DNA of 53,840 bases from an uncultured bacterium (GCA_937921485.1 CAKZSV010000002.1:1-53840); one strand, 5' to 3'; counted from the stretch's first letter, positions 28,653 through 37,931 are shown. The notes: a model not told the origin generated them from the letters alone. Translations and numbers: made by a program.

Positions 28653-28748
28653 CGTGGTTCAATATACAGGAAGTTGGGCTTCCCTCGAGGTGCGGATCAT
28701 CTATATTTGTACCACCATGAGAGTGCCATCGTAGTCGGCAATTTCAAA

Positions 28749-29393
28749 TCAACCGGTATACACAACGGCAAGGATGACGGCGTTGGCATCTCCATTGTTT
28801 TTGAGCGCATGCGGCACAGTTGAAAGATAGAAAATGCTGTCGCCTTCTTTCAGCGTTTCTTCTTTCTTGCCGAGCTTAATCGTCAACGAACCTTCAAGAA
28901 CATAGAGGAATTCTTCCCCTTCGTGCGTCGAGGGTTCATCACCGTATTCATTGCCCTTCAGCGTGACGATGAACGATTCCATGTGGCGCGAAGTGACGCC
29001 CATAGAAAGCGAAACATATTCATATTCCGGCTTCTCCTTTCGGCCCGACATAGCCCTGTCGATGCGCCTGCGGTCTTCACTTCGCACAATCGAATAGCTG
29101 TATCCGGAATCGGCATCGAATATAAAGCCGGTGGATATCTTGAGCGCCTTGGAGAGGCGTATGATGGTCCCAAGGTCGGGGAATACCTTTAATTCTTCAA
29201 TATCCCTAAGATAGCCCTCATCTATGCCCGCAATGCCCGCAAGCTTCGCGGTATCCATCCTCTGCATCTCCCGAAGGGCTTTGATGCGGACGCCCACAGG
29301 CCTGCGTTCTTCCTGCGGCTCCTGCCCCCCGTAGTATCCTTTGAGATCCTCAAGGTAATTGCGATAATCAGCGCTTTGAATATTGGATTTCAT
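28749..29393 (-). CDS. XRE-family regulator with C-terminal cupin domain
   Basis: 214 residues: an N-terminal helix-turn-helix (about 30-95: IKALREMQRMDTAKLAGIAG, YLRDIEELKVFPDLGTI) and a C-terminal cupin (about 130-213: FIVTLKGNEYGDEPSTHEGE, EEFLYVLEGSLTIKLG, PHALKNNGDANAVILAVV). This is the common one-component regulator design, in which the cupin binds an effector or metal. It stands alone. The start ATG follows GGAGG. The regulated gene cannot be named from the sequence. Confidence 0.88.
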   Translation of the reverse strand: MKSNIQSADYRNYLEDLKGYYGGQEPQEERRPVGVRIKALREMQRMDTAKLAGIAGIDEGYLRDIEELKVFPDLGTIIRLSKALKISTGFIFDADSGYSYSIVRSEDRRRIDRAMSGRKEKPEYEYVSLSMGVTSRHMESFIVTLKGNEYGDEPSTHEGEEFLYVLEGSLTIKLGKKEETLKEGDSIFYLSTVPHALKNNGDANAVILAVVYTG

Positions 29394-29501
29394 GCTACCT
29401 CCACGTGTTGAACATTGGTAGTCCTGGATGCGATGATGATACGTATAGCTGTTTTCATGTCAAAAGGTCAAATACAATTTAAGGGTAAATCTGAAAATAT
29501 A

Positions 29502-29615
29502 GGGAACTTCTAAAAACCATTTTTAAGGATGAACACTTGTGGGCACAATATTATAAGTAAAAACAGTTTTATTTGATTCTAATTTTTAAGGATAAAACAG
29601 TTTTAAGAGGTATCC
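29502..29615 (+). repeat. Dispersed two-hairpin repeat, copy D (degenerate)
   Basis: 114 bp, same orientation as copy B, starting GGGAACTTCTAAAAACC and containing CTTGTGGGCACAATAT. The strong hairpin has decayed: the arms read AAAACAGTTTTAT and ATAAAACAGTTTT, no longer complementary in the middle, and the end is GTATCC instead of GTGCCC. It lies about 180 bp from the 3' element of paralogue copy 3. Confidence 0.75.
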
Positions 29616-29791
29616 ATAATTGATTTTAATACCTTTTGCCTTTCGGTAATCGTAGTGCGCAATACAGGTTATATAACCGATGATTTTCAAGACGCTGATA
29701 TTATTTATCAGGATAATTGAAATACACGCCAGATGCGTTTCTCATTAGTGGTGCCTGGCATATACCGTGCATGGAAACATAGATGTCCCTC

Positions 29792-29806
29792 CCGGGAAGA
29801 TGCCGG
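29792..29806 (-). other. Conserved 3' element of paralogue copy 3
   Basis: CCGGCATCTTCCCGG on the minus strand, first base 29 nt after the stop codon of copy 3, the same distance as in copies 1 and 2. Confidence 0.55.
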
Positions 29807-29835
29807 TTGCTGGAATACGGATATCGTGATGCGTG

Positions 29836-30321
29836 TTAACGAGCAAATTCAGCGGCTAATAGCGCCGGGTCGCAGGGTAATCCCCACCAGATGTGAAATA
29901 CTGTCGCCTCTTCTATACATTTATCGTAAATTGCACAGTTTTTGTAGGGATAAGAATCCACGTCCTCATCGTATTCACCGCTTTCAATGCGCTCCACCAG
30001 TACAGGCAGATATTCCAGCACCGCAATCGCAATCACATGCGAAATCGACCGCCGGAAAAACCGCCGCATATCGTTAAAATAATCATATTCTCTTTGGAGG
30101 AATTTCACCTTAACCCGCAATTTTGGTATCGGCATGCCTTCATTATCAAAGCGACTCTGGTATGCAATCCTGCCATGCTCCCTTTCGTACTTCGCGTGAT
30201 GCCGCATCGCGTAGCGCATCACCGCAATGACCAAATCAATCATTGTCCAGCCGGTGCGCTTCTCGGCGTCTTTGAGCAGCACTAACACTTCTTTCGTCAT
30301 CATGTAGGTTGTTTTTATCAT
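29836..30321 (-). CDS. Paralogous small protein, copy 3 (DUF1564-like)
   Basis: 161 residues, aligned end to end with copies 1 and 2 without gaps, but on the opposite strand. It reads YQSRFDNEG and KLRVKVKFLQ where the others differ and keeps the terminal HIWWGLPCDP. The ATG is preceded by GGAGGTAG; an upstream ATG at 30381 would lie inside the conserved upstream block and is not used. The predicted fold and unknown role are as described for copy 1. The near identity, including flanks, indicates recent duplication or gene conversion. Confidence 0.8.
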   Translation of the reverse strand: MIKTTYMMTKEVLVLLKDAEKRTGWTMIDLVIAVMRYAMRHHAKYEREHGRIAYQSRFDNEGMPIPKLRVKVKFLQREYDYFNDMRRFFRRSISHVIAIAVLEYLPVLVERIESGEYDEDVDSYPYKNCAIYDKCIEEATVFHIWWGLPCDPALLAAEFAR

Positions 30322-30371
30322 AGTTCTACCTCCATACGGTATAGTGTTCTTTGAATACGTCGCATTAACAA

Positions 30372-30405
30372 CACTACGCATGTATAGTATTTTTTCAAGA
30401 AAAAA
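30372..30405 (-). promoter_or_regulatory. Conserved upstream block of paralogue copy 3
   Basis: Read on the minus strand: TTTTTCTTGAAAAAATACT, then ATACATGCGTAG at 30374..30385, 52 nt before the ATG. The left half-site ATACAT is constant in all three copies; the right half varies. Confidence 0.6.
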
Positions 30406-30812
30406 TTATGAAAATTTTCTTTTTGAAAAAATGCGTACCAAACATCAACACTTTGGAAACAAAATTCGACTTCTACCCGAAACCATTTCAACAGCTATGA
30501 CATCGGGCTGGATTGTTGTATAGCGTGCTAACAAGGTAAGTGCCATATCCGGATGAATTCATAAACACCTCCTTCAAAATCGTCGTATACTCTTATCTGT
30601 AGAAATTCCGATGGTAGTAACGATATTCTGCAGGATAACATTTTTTACAGGGTTTTTCTGTGGAAGGTAAATGCTTATTATTTGGTCAACCAACCAATTT
30701 TTTCTTGCAAAAATTTAGTTATCATGTAAAATGGGAAAATAACTGCGTTCATTCACATGTGAAGCTATAATGATATTTGCTGTATCAAAAAAATTTGCGA
30801 TGAGGTACTGCT
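30406..30812. other. Intergenic region upstream of the AOR-family gene
   Basis: About 400 bp, A+T-rich. The first 250 bp hold nothing I can recognise. Near the gene are the inverted repeat TTGGTCAACCAA (30682..30693) and the predicted promoter. The repeat sits just upstream of the -35 box, a position used by activators. Confidence 0.45.
30705..30732 (+). promoter_or_regulatory. Predicted promoter of the AOR-family gene
   Basis: TTGCAA, 16-bp spacer, TAAAAT. It lies about 80 bp upstream of the start codon and 12 bp downstream of the TTGGT-CA-ACCAA inverted repeat. Confidence 0.5.
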
Positions 30813-32750
30813 ATGAGCACCCAGTATAAAGGCTACATGGGAAAAATGTTAGATATCAATCTCACCAGCGGCAAAATCAGCGAATACAATCTCAGCGACC
30901 GCGACAGGGAACTTTTTATCGGCGGACGCTTCCTCTCCACAAAAATTTTATGGGACGAACTAAAGCCCGGCACCGACCCGCTTTCTCCGGAAAATGTTCT
31001 GGTGGTGATGACCGCCCCTCTCACCGGCACCGGCGCCCCCTGCACCAGCCGCTACGATATTTCGGCCAAAAGTCCGCTTACCGGAGCGATTGGCCATTCC
31101 AACAGCGGCGGCAATTTCGGCGTGTATCTCAAACGAACCGGATGGGACGCAATGGTAATCCGCGGCAGATCAAAGAAGCTCGTGTATATTGAAATCGACG
31201 AAGAGAAAGTCTCAATAAAAGATGCTGCCAGACTCAAAGGTGCCGACACCCAGAATGCCCAGGAGAAAATGCTTGCCGGACGCAAAGGCGGCAGTATGGC
31301 GATTGGCCCGGCCGGTGAACATCTTGTAAAATATGCCTCAATCGTATCACAGGAACGAAGCCATGGCAGAACCGGCATGGGCGCGGTAATGGGCTCAAAA
31401 AATCTTAAAGGGATGGTTGCCTTCGGAAATAAAAAAATTGAGCTGGCCGACCCGGATGCCTTCAAATCGCTGGTGAAAAGCTGGCTCAAACTCATCCAGA
31501 AGCACCCGGCAACCGGTGAGCAGATGCCGCGCTACGGTACTGCAACGTTTCTCACGCTTCTTTCGGCACACAATGCGCTTCCCACAAAAAACTTTCAGCG
31601 CGGAAGCTATGAAGACGCGGCGCTCATTGGCGGTGAGAGATTGGCCGATGAATTTTTAGTGAAAAATTTCGGATGCCTCTCCTGCCCTATTCGATGCGGC
31701 CGCGTCGTCAATATCGACGGCAAAGAAGTGAAAGGTCCGGAATACGAAATCCTTTCCTTGCTCGGCTCAAACATGCTCATCAACGACATAGAAGCCATCA
31801 TTCGGTGGAATTATGAGCTTGACCTTCTGGGAATGGATGCCATATCCGCCGGCACCACGATCGGATATGCCGCCGAGCTTAATGAAAAGGGACTCTGGAA
31901 AACCGGCATTGAGTGGGGAAAGAAATCAAATATTTCAAAAATTCTCCACGATATCGCACATCGAAAAGGAATCGGAAACGATCTTGCCGAAGGCGTGCGC
32001 TTTTTATCAAAAAAATATGGTGGTGAAGATTTTGCGCCCCATGCAAAGGGACTGGAAATTCCCGCCTATGAACCGCGGGCGTCGGTGGGCCACGGCCTTG
32101 GATACGCGACTGCCACGCGCGGCGCATGTCATCTTGATGGCGGATATATGATCTACTTCGAAGTATCTGGCCCCATCACCCTGAAACCATTCAACTACCG
32201 CTCAAAACCGGCATTCACCATTCTGGATCAAAATCTCCTTGCCGCAATTAGCTCCGGCGGTCAGTGCCTTTTCACAAGCTGGACCATGTTACCGCCAGCT
32301 GTGTACAAAGTGCCCGGGCGCAAATGGCTTTCAACGCTGGTAACCGGAATTCTCACCTATACATGGTGGCTGGTATCGCTCACGGTGAAACTTCCCGCCT
32401 GGCTACTCAGTTTTCACATGCCGGGGCTTCCTCATTCAAAGGCGCTTAGATTCGCGACCGGCATGAAAATGACCTATGGGAAATTTTTCAAGCTTGGCGC
32501 TCGAGGGTACACCATGGAAAAACTTTTCAATCTCAGGGAAGGCATCACACAAAAGGACGACACACTTCCAAAACGCTTCACCGAGGAACGGCTTATCCCC
32601 GGCAAAAAAAATTCAGTGGTGCGACTCGAGCGCATGCTTCCGGCGTACTACCGGCTTCGCGGCTGGGACAAAAACGGAGTTCCCAAAAAGCGGACACTTA
32701 AAAAATTAGGGCTTGACTTTGTGAATATCGACCGATTACCCTCCAGGTGA
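30813..32750 (+). CDS. Aldehyde:ferredoxin oxidoreductase family enzyme
   Basis: Tungsten- (or molybdenum-) pterin enzyme of the AOR family, oxidising an aldehyde, or reducing the acid, with ferredoxin. 645 residues. Cofactor-binding marks are GGRFLSTKILWDEL, RTGMGAVMGSKNLKG and the [4Fe-4S] ligands C288-x2-C291-x3-C295 with C485. The C-terminal 150 residues contain two hydrophobic stretches around PAVYKVPGRKWLSTLVTGIL and are unlike the compact archaeal enzymes, so this is a divergent branch whose substrate is not predictable. GAGGT precedes the ATG. A small zinc-ribbon gene overlaps its 3' end; moeA and a MoaD-like gene lie elsewhere in the window. Confidence 0.9.
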   Translation: MSTQYKGYMGKMLDINLTSGKISEYNLSDRDRELFIGGRFLSTKILWDELKPGTDPLSPENVLVVMTAPLTGTGAPCTSRYDISAKSPLTGAIGHSNSGGNFGVYLKRTGWDAMVIRGRSKKLVYIEIDEEKVSIKDAARLKGADTQNAQEKMLAGRKGGSMAIGPAGEHLVKYASIVSQERSHGRTGMGAVMGSKNLKGMVAFGNKKIELADPDAFKSLVKSWLKLIQKHPATGEQMPRYGTATFLTLLSAHNALPTKNFQRGSYEDAALIGGERLADEFLVKNFGCLSCPIRCGRVVNIDGKEVKGPEYEILSLLGSNMLINDIEAIIRWNYELDLLGMDAISAGTTIGYAAELNEKGLWKTGIEWGKKSNISKILHDIAHRKGIGNDLAEGVRFLSKKYGGEDFAPHAKGLEIPAYEPRASVGHGLGYATATRGACHLDGGYMIYFEVSGPITLKPFNYRSKPAFTILDQNLLAAISSGGQCLFTSWTMLPPAVYKVPGRKWLSTLVTGILTYTWWLVSLTVKLPAWLLSFHMPGLPHSKALRFATGMKMTYGKFFKLGARGYTMEKLFNLREGITQKDDTLPKRFTEERLIPGKKNSVVRLERMLPAYYRLRGWDKNGVPKKRTLKKLGLDFVNIDRLPSR

Positions 32751-32959
32751 TGGTTGTCCGGATTGTTGAAAATAGAATCTGCGAAGTCTGCGGCAAAAAC
32801 GAAGCGGTGGTTCTCTGCAATGGTTGTGATAAAGCATTGTGCGAGGACTGCCGCATCTTCGATTTATGGGCTTACGGCTGCGGAAGCGGTGATTCGAAAA
32901 CCTTTTGCAAGAAATGCTACGATGATCCGGAAATCAATGTATGGAAGGGACTGGAATGA
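32750..32959 (+). CDS. Small zinc-finger protein coupled to the AOR-family gene
   Basis: About 69 residues with eight or more cysteines arranged as CEVCGKNEAVVLCNGC, CEDC and FCKKC, likely two zinc sites of a B-box or ribbon type, plus an aspartate- and glycine-rich loop. The start shares a base with the AOR stop (TGATG); a GTG one codon earlier is also possible. The coupling implies a dedicated role, perhaps in metallocofactor delivery or electron transfer, but nothing in the chain proves it. Confidence 0.75.
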   Translation: MVVRIVENRICEVCGKNEAVVLCNGCDKALCEDCRIFDLWAYGCGSGDSKTFCKKCYDDPEINVWKGLE

Positions 32960-33206
32960 ATGGTGTTATTGTAAAAAGTTTTTATAGTCGTAAAAATCAG
33001 TCGTTTTGCTAAGAAAAATGCCATAGACAATTATAAACGATTATGACACCTCAATTTCACACGATTGTGATGTATGCATGAACACTATTCCGTAAAACTT
33101 TAAAGGTATATTTTTTTTTCGGCAGAAAGCAAAAAGCATACGTCATCCGCCCATCTTCTGAAATGGTATGATTGTATTGCATAATTGGTTGAAAACTGTT
33201 GGGTTT
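32960..33206. other. Intergenic stretch after the zinc protein gene
   Basis: About 250 bp of A+T-rich sequence with a poly-T run near 33111. No gene, RNA or clear terminator recognised. It continues past the paralogue remnant to 33460. Confidence 0.4.
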
Positions 33207-33323
33207 TTATGTAAATAATAGCTCCAGTGTCCAGGGTATTCCCCACCAAATCTTAAACGTAGGGATATTTTCTATACATTTTATGAATTTTGCACGGTTA
33301 TCATATGGATAAAAATACTGGAA
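33207..33323 (-). pseudogene. C-terminal remnant of a fifth member of the paralogous family
   Basis: Read on the minus strand, 38 codons and a stop encode YPYDNRAKFIKCIENIPTFK and then IWWGIPW, matching the C-terminus of the full copies (YPY...CAIYDKCIEEATVF, HIWWGLP). The frame is intact here, but no family sequence is found upstream: that side turns into a poly-A/T tract, and no proper start exists. The 3' CCGGCATC element is missing. It is a truncated and diverged relic, older than the three near-identical copies. Confidence 0.75.
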
Positions 33324-33460
33324 TTGAAAATTTTTTTTTGAAAAGATTCTTTTTTCCGGTTTATTGTGCACGAATGCTGGAAAATGTTCAGGGTTTATAA
33401 GGTATCATACCACAAAATTAATGTTATAAAACGCTGCGCAGCAGCCGACGCACGCACATT

Positions 33461-34807
33461 TCATGTCAGATTATCAATTCTCCGCACATAGGCATCAATA
33501 TCGAATTTTCTTTTTAATCCCTGCGCATTCATGTAGCGCACTTTTCCAAACACGGGCCGCGCAGGCCAGGCGCGATCGTGCTTCCCAAAGCACCACGCCA
33601 CTCCCGCGAAGCTATTCGGATCGCGGCCATCGAGCAGGTAGGTATTATTCAGATAGAGAGCACGCTCAAAAGCTTTTTTCGGTGTTGCACTCCATTCTAA
33701 AATCTTCTTCCCCCAGTACATGCGCATGTAGCCGTGCATGTAGCCGGTGAGAAGCATTTCCTTCTGCGCGGCATTCCAGTACGGATCGTGCGTGCGGGCA
33801 TTTTCAAGTTCTTCAATTGTGTAATTATATTCGCGCGGATCATCAGCGTGCTCCTCGAGCGTGCGGCGCGCCCATTCTGGAAGGCATTCATAGGCATCGT
33901 AGTGCGGATTATAATACACAAAATTGATGGCAAGCTCGCGGCGGACAATAAGCTCTTCTAAAAAAATATCCGCGCCTTCCGAGGGATGTTTCTTTACTTC
34001 CATCGCAATTTCAAGCGGCGAAATCTGCCCGAAATGCAGATAAGGGCTCAGGTGCGAGACGCATTCCTTCGAAGGGTCATTGCGGCTTTGAGGAACATCG
34101 CGAAGCTTGTGTGTGATGAATTCTTCAAGGTTTTTCAGCGCATACGATGTTCCGCCCCGGTAGTGAAACGCGCCGCTGATACCGCCAACGCCCGCTTTTG
34201 TCATCAAGCTCTCGATATCATCCAGCGATTCCGAAAAAAGGCGCAATCCAGGTGAATCTTTTTTCGGCAGGCGCGATGCAAGGGGCAAAAGAAATTCTTC
34301 GATCCTGCGCAATATTTTGGGGCGAAACGTCCCCGCGGTGTATTCCTCTTTGGGCGATGCTTCCCGTACCGGCACCACGGCATCGCTTTCCAACTGAACG
34401 AGCGCGCAGTCAATTTCTCGTGCGACATTCGTTCTCCATACTCGCTGAACGCGCAAATATCCGCAATCGGCAATGACCATCGCCGCTTCGCGCGACAGTT
34501 CAGTTGCCACATCATCCGGACTTCCAATGCGAAGCACAAACGCGATGCCGCGCGCGGCAAGCGCATCTTTTGTCTCGCGCAATCCTTCGAGCATAAAGCG
34601 ATAATGCCGCCTTTGCGCTTCGGGAAACGCTGCGGTCAGGCCAAAGCAGACCACAAGCGGAAGCGAAAGCTCATCGGCGCGATGGATGGCATACTCCAGC
34701 GCATGATTATACCGCGCGCGCTGGGACTGCTGCATCCAGTAGAGGACATAGCGGCGCGCGCGAACAGGTTTGTCGTTGAGATGTGAAATTCTAGTATCTG
34801 GAATCAC
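33461..34807 (-). CDS. phr: Class II CPD photolyase
   Basis: Light-driven repair of cyclobutane pyrimidine dimers using FADH. Class II marks are VLYWMQQSQRARYNHALEYA at the N-terminus, GFHY-like FHYRGGTSYALK, then MYWGKKILEW and DPNSFAGVAWCFGKHDRAW near the C-terminus. About 448 residues from the GTG at 34807, which overlaps the stop of the upstream gene as GTGA with GGAGGG nine bases before it; an earlier GTG at 34825 is disfavoured. The coupling to a GNAT-deacetylase gene is unusual. Presence implies exposure to sunlight at some life stage. Confidence 0.93.
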   Translation of the reverse strand: MIPDTRISHLNDKPVRARRYVLYWMQQSQRARYNHALEYAIHRADELSLPLVVCFGLTAAFPEAQRRHYRFMLEGLRETKDALAARGIAFVLRIGSPDDVATELSREAAMVIADCGYLRVQRVWRTNVAREIDCALVQLESDAVVPVREASPKEEYTAGTFRPKILRRIEEFLLPLASRLPKKDSPGLRLFSESLDDIESLMTKAGVGGISGAFHYRGGTSYALKNLEEFITHKLRDVPQSRNDPSKECVSHLSPYLHFGQISPLEIAMEVKKHPSEGADIFLEELIVRRELAINFVYYNPHYDAYECLPEWARRTLEEHADDPREYNYTIEELENARTHDPYWNAAQKEMLLTGYMHGYMRMYWGKKILEWSATPKKAFERALYLNNTYLLDGRDPNSFAGVAWCFGKHDRAWPARPVFGKVRYMNAQGLKRKFDIDAYVRRIDNLT

Positions 34808-36543
34808 AGATACATTCCCTCCCACAGACCGGTGAAAAAATAGCGGGCGTTGATGCCTAAATTTCGGATATTGTAGCCGCCTTCCTGCACTACCGTAACT
34901 GGCGTACGAAGTGCGCCAATCATTTTTCCCGCGGCGCGAAAATCATTTTTTTGAAGCTTCCATGTTCCCGTGGGATCTCCGCGCGCGGTATCAAAGCCGA
35001 GCGCGAGAACCAGAAAATCAGGATTGTAGGCGCGTATATTTTTGAGTGCTTTTTTCAAAGTCCGAAGATAGAGCACACCTCCAACCCCGGGTGGAAGCGG
35101 GTAATTGATATTGAATCCTTCACCAAAACCTTTTCCAGTTTCATTTTTAAATCCGAAAAAGTGCGGGTATTCAAAATCCGGATCGGCGTGTATGGAAACC
35201 GTCAGCACGCTCTGGCGCTGATAGAAAATTTCCTGCTGGCCATTGCCGTGGTGATAATCGATATCCAGAATCGCGACTTTCCCGTAGCGGCTCAAATAAT
35301 TGGCCGCGATTGCCGTTGAATTAAAATAGCAAAATCCACCAAATGAATCGGCATCGGCATGATGGCCGGGCGGGCGCACCAGCGCATAGGAAATTCGCGT
35401 TCCCTCTAACATTTCATCAGCGGCGCTCAGCGCGCAGTTCACAGCTCCGCGCGCGGCAAGGTAGGAGTTTCGGTTGATGGGGCTGTACACGTCGATGCAA
35501 TAATATCCCGCGCGCGAGAGAAGCTTTTTCGGCGGCTTTACCATACGCCGGATGGGAAACACATCGGGATAGAGCGTACGTCCCGGCTCCATAGCCATCG
35601 TCACTCTTTTGAAATAATTGACGAAATCCGCGTTGTGCACCTCGCGTATCCATTTTTCCGAAAAGCGCTTCGGCATCACTTTAAAAAACAGGTCGGTTTT
35701 ATCGAGCTCTGAAAGAATGGACTTTATTCGCACCGGGGATTCCACATACCCTCGCTCCCGAATGTGATGAATTTCATGACCTTCGTTACAGATAAGCACA
35801 ATTTTCATGTCATCGGGAATTTTCTTTATGGGATGCTCAGCTTCGGTTTTCAGATAGCGCGGGGGGCGAAGCGCAATCGGATCTTTGACCGAGCGAAGAA
35901 CCATATTGATGTCTTTTTTCGGACAGGGCGGTTCGTATTTTCTTTTTAGAATTGCAGAGATAATTTTTTGTAATTCCTCATTGCCGGGAAGAATATTGCT
36001 ATCCAGGTCGTCATACATGAGGAAATAGGGATAATCATAATGAAGCCTGCTGTGATATTCATAATTGGTGTTCGCAATCGGCAGCACTCCGTACTGTTCG
36101 TAAAAGCGAAGCCGCGCACGATTCTGCCGAAGCATCTTTTTGTCCTTAAAGACTCTTCCATCGTCCGTGAGGCACTCAATGTAAATACCCCGCGCATGTA
36201 AGTATTTCGCCTCCTCCCGGACGCGCTCATAGAGCGCGCTTCCCATTCCGCCGCCCACATTCCCGCGGCGCATTGCCATGAGATCCAGAAAGCAAAATTT
36301 CAAGTCCGGCGCATAGGAAAGCTGCGCGAATCCTCTCACGTCTCCCCTGCCGTCATCAACCACGAAAAAGATATGCCGCATTTTCCGATAAATCGGGTTT
36401 CGGAAAAGCCCCCGCATCACTTCGAAATACTCTTCTTTCATGTCGGGAATCTGCCTGCGCGTGATGCTGATGATCTGATCAATCGCGCGCTGATTCGCAG
36501 GCAGAAAATCATCGTAGATGCGCCTGATGCTGAATCCCATCAT
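34804..36543 (-). CDS. GNAT acetyltransferase-histone deacetylase family fusion
   Basis: 579 residues. Residues about 1-190 form a GNAT domain with the acetyl-CoA loop RRGNVGGGMGSALYERV. Residues about 245-579 are a zinc amidohydrolase of the histone deacetylase/acetylpolyamine amidohydrolase superfamily. The active site is complete: H394-H395 in RPPGHHAD, D429 and H431 in ILDIDYHHGNG, the third zinc ligand in GFDTARGDP, and the transition-state tyrosine in EGGYN. Putting an acetyl-adding and an acetyl-removing domain in one chain is striking. Substrates could be lysines or polyamines. It is the first gene of a two-gene operon with the class II photolyase. ATG ATG at the start; the ribosome site is weak. 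Confidence 0.9.
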   Translation of the reverse strand: MMGFSIRRIYDDFLPANQRAIDQIISITRRQIPDMKEEYFEVMRGLFRNPIYRKMRHIFFVVDDGRGDVRGFAQLSYAPDLKFCFLDLMAMRRGNVGGGMGSALYERVREEAKYLHARGIYIECLTDDGRVFKDKKMLRQNRARLRFYEQYGVLPIANTNYEYHSRLHYDYPYFLMYDDLDSNILPGNEELQKIISAILKRKYEPPCPKKDINMVLRSVKDPIALRPPRYLKTEAEHPIKKIPDDMKIVLICNEGHEIHHIRERGYVESPVRIKSILSELDKTDLFFKVMPKRFSEKWIREVHNADFVNYFKRVTMAMEPGRTLYPDVFPIRRMVKPPKKLLSRAGYYCIDVYSPINRNSYLAARGAVNCALSAADEMLEGTRISYALVRPPGHHADADSFGGFCYFNSTAIAANYLSRYGKVAILDIDYHHGNGQQEIFYQRQSVLTVSIHADPDFEYPHFFGFKNETGKGFGEGFNINYPLPPGVGGVLYLRTLKKALKNIRAYNPDFLVLALGFDTARGDPTGTWKLQKNDFRAAGKMIGALRTPVTVVQEGGYNIRNLGINARYFFTGLWEGMYL

Positions 36544-36628
36544 GAACTCCTTGCGCTGTCATTTGGCACTTTCACGAATGTAATTACTGCGCTCAATTAT
36601 TACAAGAATAAAAAGATACTATTTTGCA

Positions 36629-36658
36629 TTGACAAACGACTATACGGCGATATATAAT
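36629..36658 (+). promoter_or_regulatory. Strong predicted promoter of the OmpA-family gene
   Basis: Consensus TTGACA and TATAAT boxes with an 18-bp spacer, about 80 bp upstream of the start codon. This is the best sigma-70-type promoter in the window and fits an abundant envelope protein. Confidence 0.75.
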
Positions 36659-36737
36659 CGTAGTATGTAAAATCATATGAATATTCAAACTCATTGGTAG
36701 CGCATAAGAAAAATGAAATAATAGCGGAGGTTCATGC

Positions 36738-37931
36738 ATGAAAAAACGCATTGCCGCCATATCCACGATATTTTGCATCATCTGCTTCAGCTATGTTTAC
36801 GCAGCGCAACTGCGCTGGGAAATTCCGCAAAACGAAAGGCTTGAAATCGTTCGTACCTCGTCTGTCAAATACTTCATGGACAGCAATCTGATAAAAAATT
36901 ACGGAGAACGCAATATTATAAATCTCACCTGCTACGAAAAAGAACATGACGGAAGCCGCGTGAAGGGGGACTTCACGGTATACCAGAAAGACGAGGAAAA
37001 AGAAATCTTCAAAAAGCTCGACGAGTATTATTCCGATTTCAAAATACTTACAAACGGAAAGTTCATCGTCGACGATAAATACATCATGCCCAATGTACGG
37101 CATCTTCCTGCTTTCCCTTCAAAGGATATTCCCCAGAAGGGCAAGTGGCAGGAGAATGGAGAAATATTTTTCAACAACTTCCCCGTTCCTTTTGCCATAA
37201 CATTTCCCGTCAGCTATACGCTTTCTGAAATAAAAACGATCAACGGCACGGAAATCGCAGTTATCGATTACTCTTTTCTCATCAAAAAATTTTTCAAGGA
37301 CGCCTATGTTTCAGGCATGCCCCTGAAAATATCCGGAAAAAACACGGGAACGCTTTTGTGGGATATCCAGAACAAAAGGCCATATCAAATGGACGATGAA
37401 TATTTCATACAATTCATTTTCCCCGATGCTAAAAACAAGCTGTTTTCTGCCGAATTTCAGATGAAGATAGCAACGCGGTTCACCATGTACAGGAATACCG
37501 ATGACGAAGAAAAGAAAAAAGCCATCAAGGATATCGAAGACGTTCTTCCCAAAGGCGGCGGCATCAGCGTGGACGATGACAAGCGCGGCATTGTGCTTCG
37601 GCTTGGAGAAGTCCTTTTCGATTTTGATTCCTACCGGCTAAAACCTCAATCCGTACAAAGTCTGGATGAAGCCGCAAAAATCATACGCGATAAATATCCC
37701 GACAGGGAGATCATCGTCGAAGGCCATACGGATAATATCGGTTCAGCAGACTACAATCAGCGGCTTTCGGAAAGCAGGGCAAATTCTGTCGCAAAGCATC
37801 TCAAAGAAAAAGGGCTGGGCGATAAATTATCCTACCGCGGCTATGGCAAGGATAGACCTCTTTTCGACAATGCCACGGCGGAGGGCAGAAGTAAAAACCG
37901 CAGGGTGGAAATAATTATAAAAATGAAATAG
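36738..37931 (+). CDS. OmpA-family envelope protein
   Basis: 397 residues: signal peptide (MKKRIAAISTIFCIICFSYV, cut after VYA), an N-terminal domain of about 250 residues that I do not recognise, and a C-terminal OmpA/MotB peptidoglycan-binding domain from about 285. The latter has VLFDFDSYRLKPQS, VEGHTDNIGSADYNQRLSE and a closing RSKNRRVEIII, with the aspartate and arginine that hold diaminopimelate. There is no obvious membrane barrel in the N-terminal half, so it may be a periplasmic anchor. It follows a strong promoter and a GGAGG site. Confidence 0.88.
   Translation: MKKRIAAISTIFCIICFSYVYAAQLRWEIPQNERLEIVRTSSVKYFMDSNLIKNYGERNIINLTCYEKEHDGSRVKGDFTVYQKDEEKEIFKKLDEYYSDFKILTNGKFIVDDKYIMPNVRHLPAFPSKDIPQKGKWQENGEIFFNNFPVPFAITFPVSYTLSEIKTINGTEIAVIDYSFLIKKFFKDAYVSGMPLKISGKNTGTLLWDIQNKRPYQMDDEYFIQFIFPDAKNKLFSAEFQMKIATRFTMYRNTDDEEKKKAIKDIEDVLPKGGGISVDDDKRGIVLRLGEVLFDFDSYRLKPQSVQSLDEAAKIIRDKYPDREIIVEGHTDNIGSADYNQRLSESRANSVAKHLKEKGLGDKLSYRGYGKDRPLFDNATAEGRSKNRRVEIIIKMK

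Noticed and set aside
29733..30077. A plus-strand coding frame over paralogue copy 3
   Set aside because: It is antisense to the copy, and equivalent frames opposite copies 1 and 2 are not conserved as proteins.
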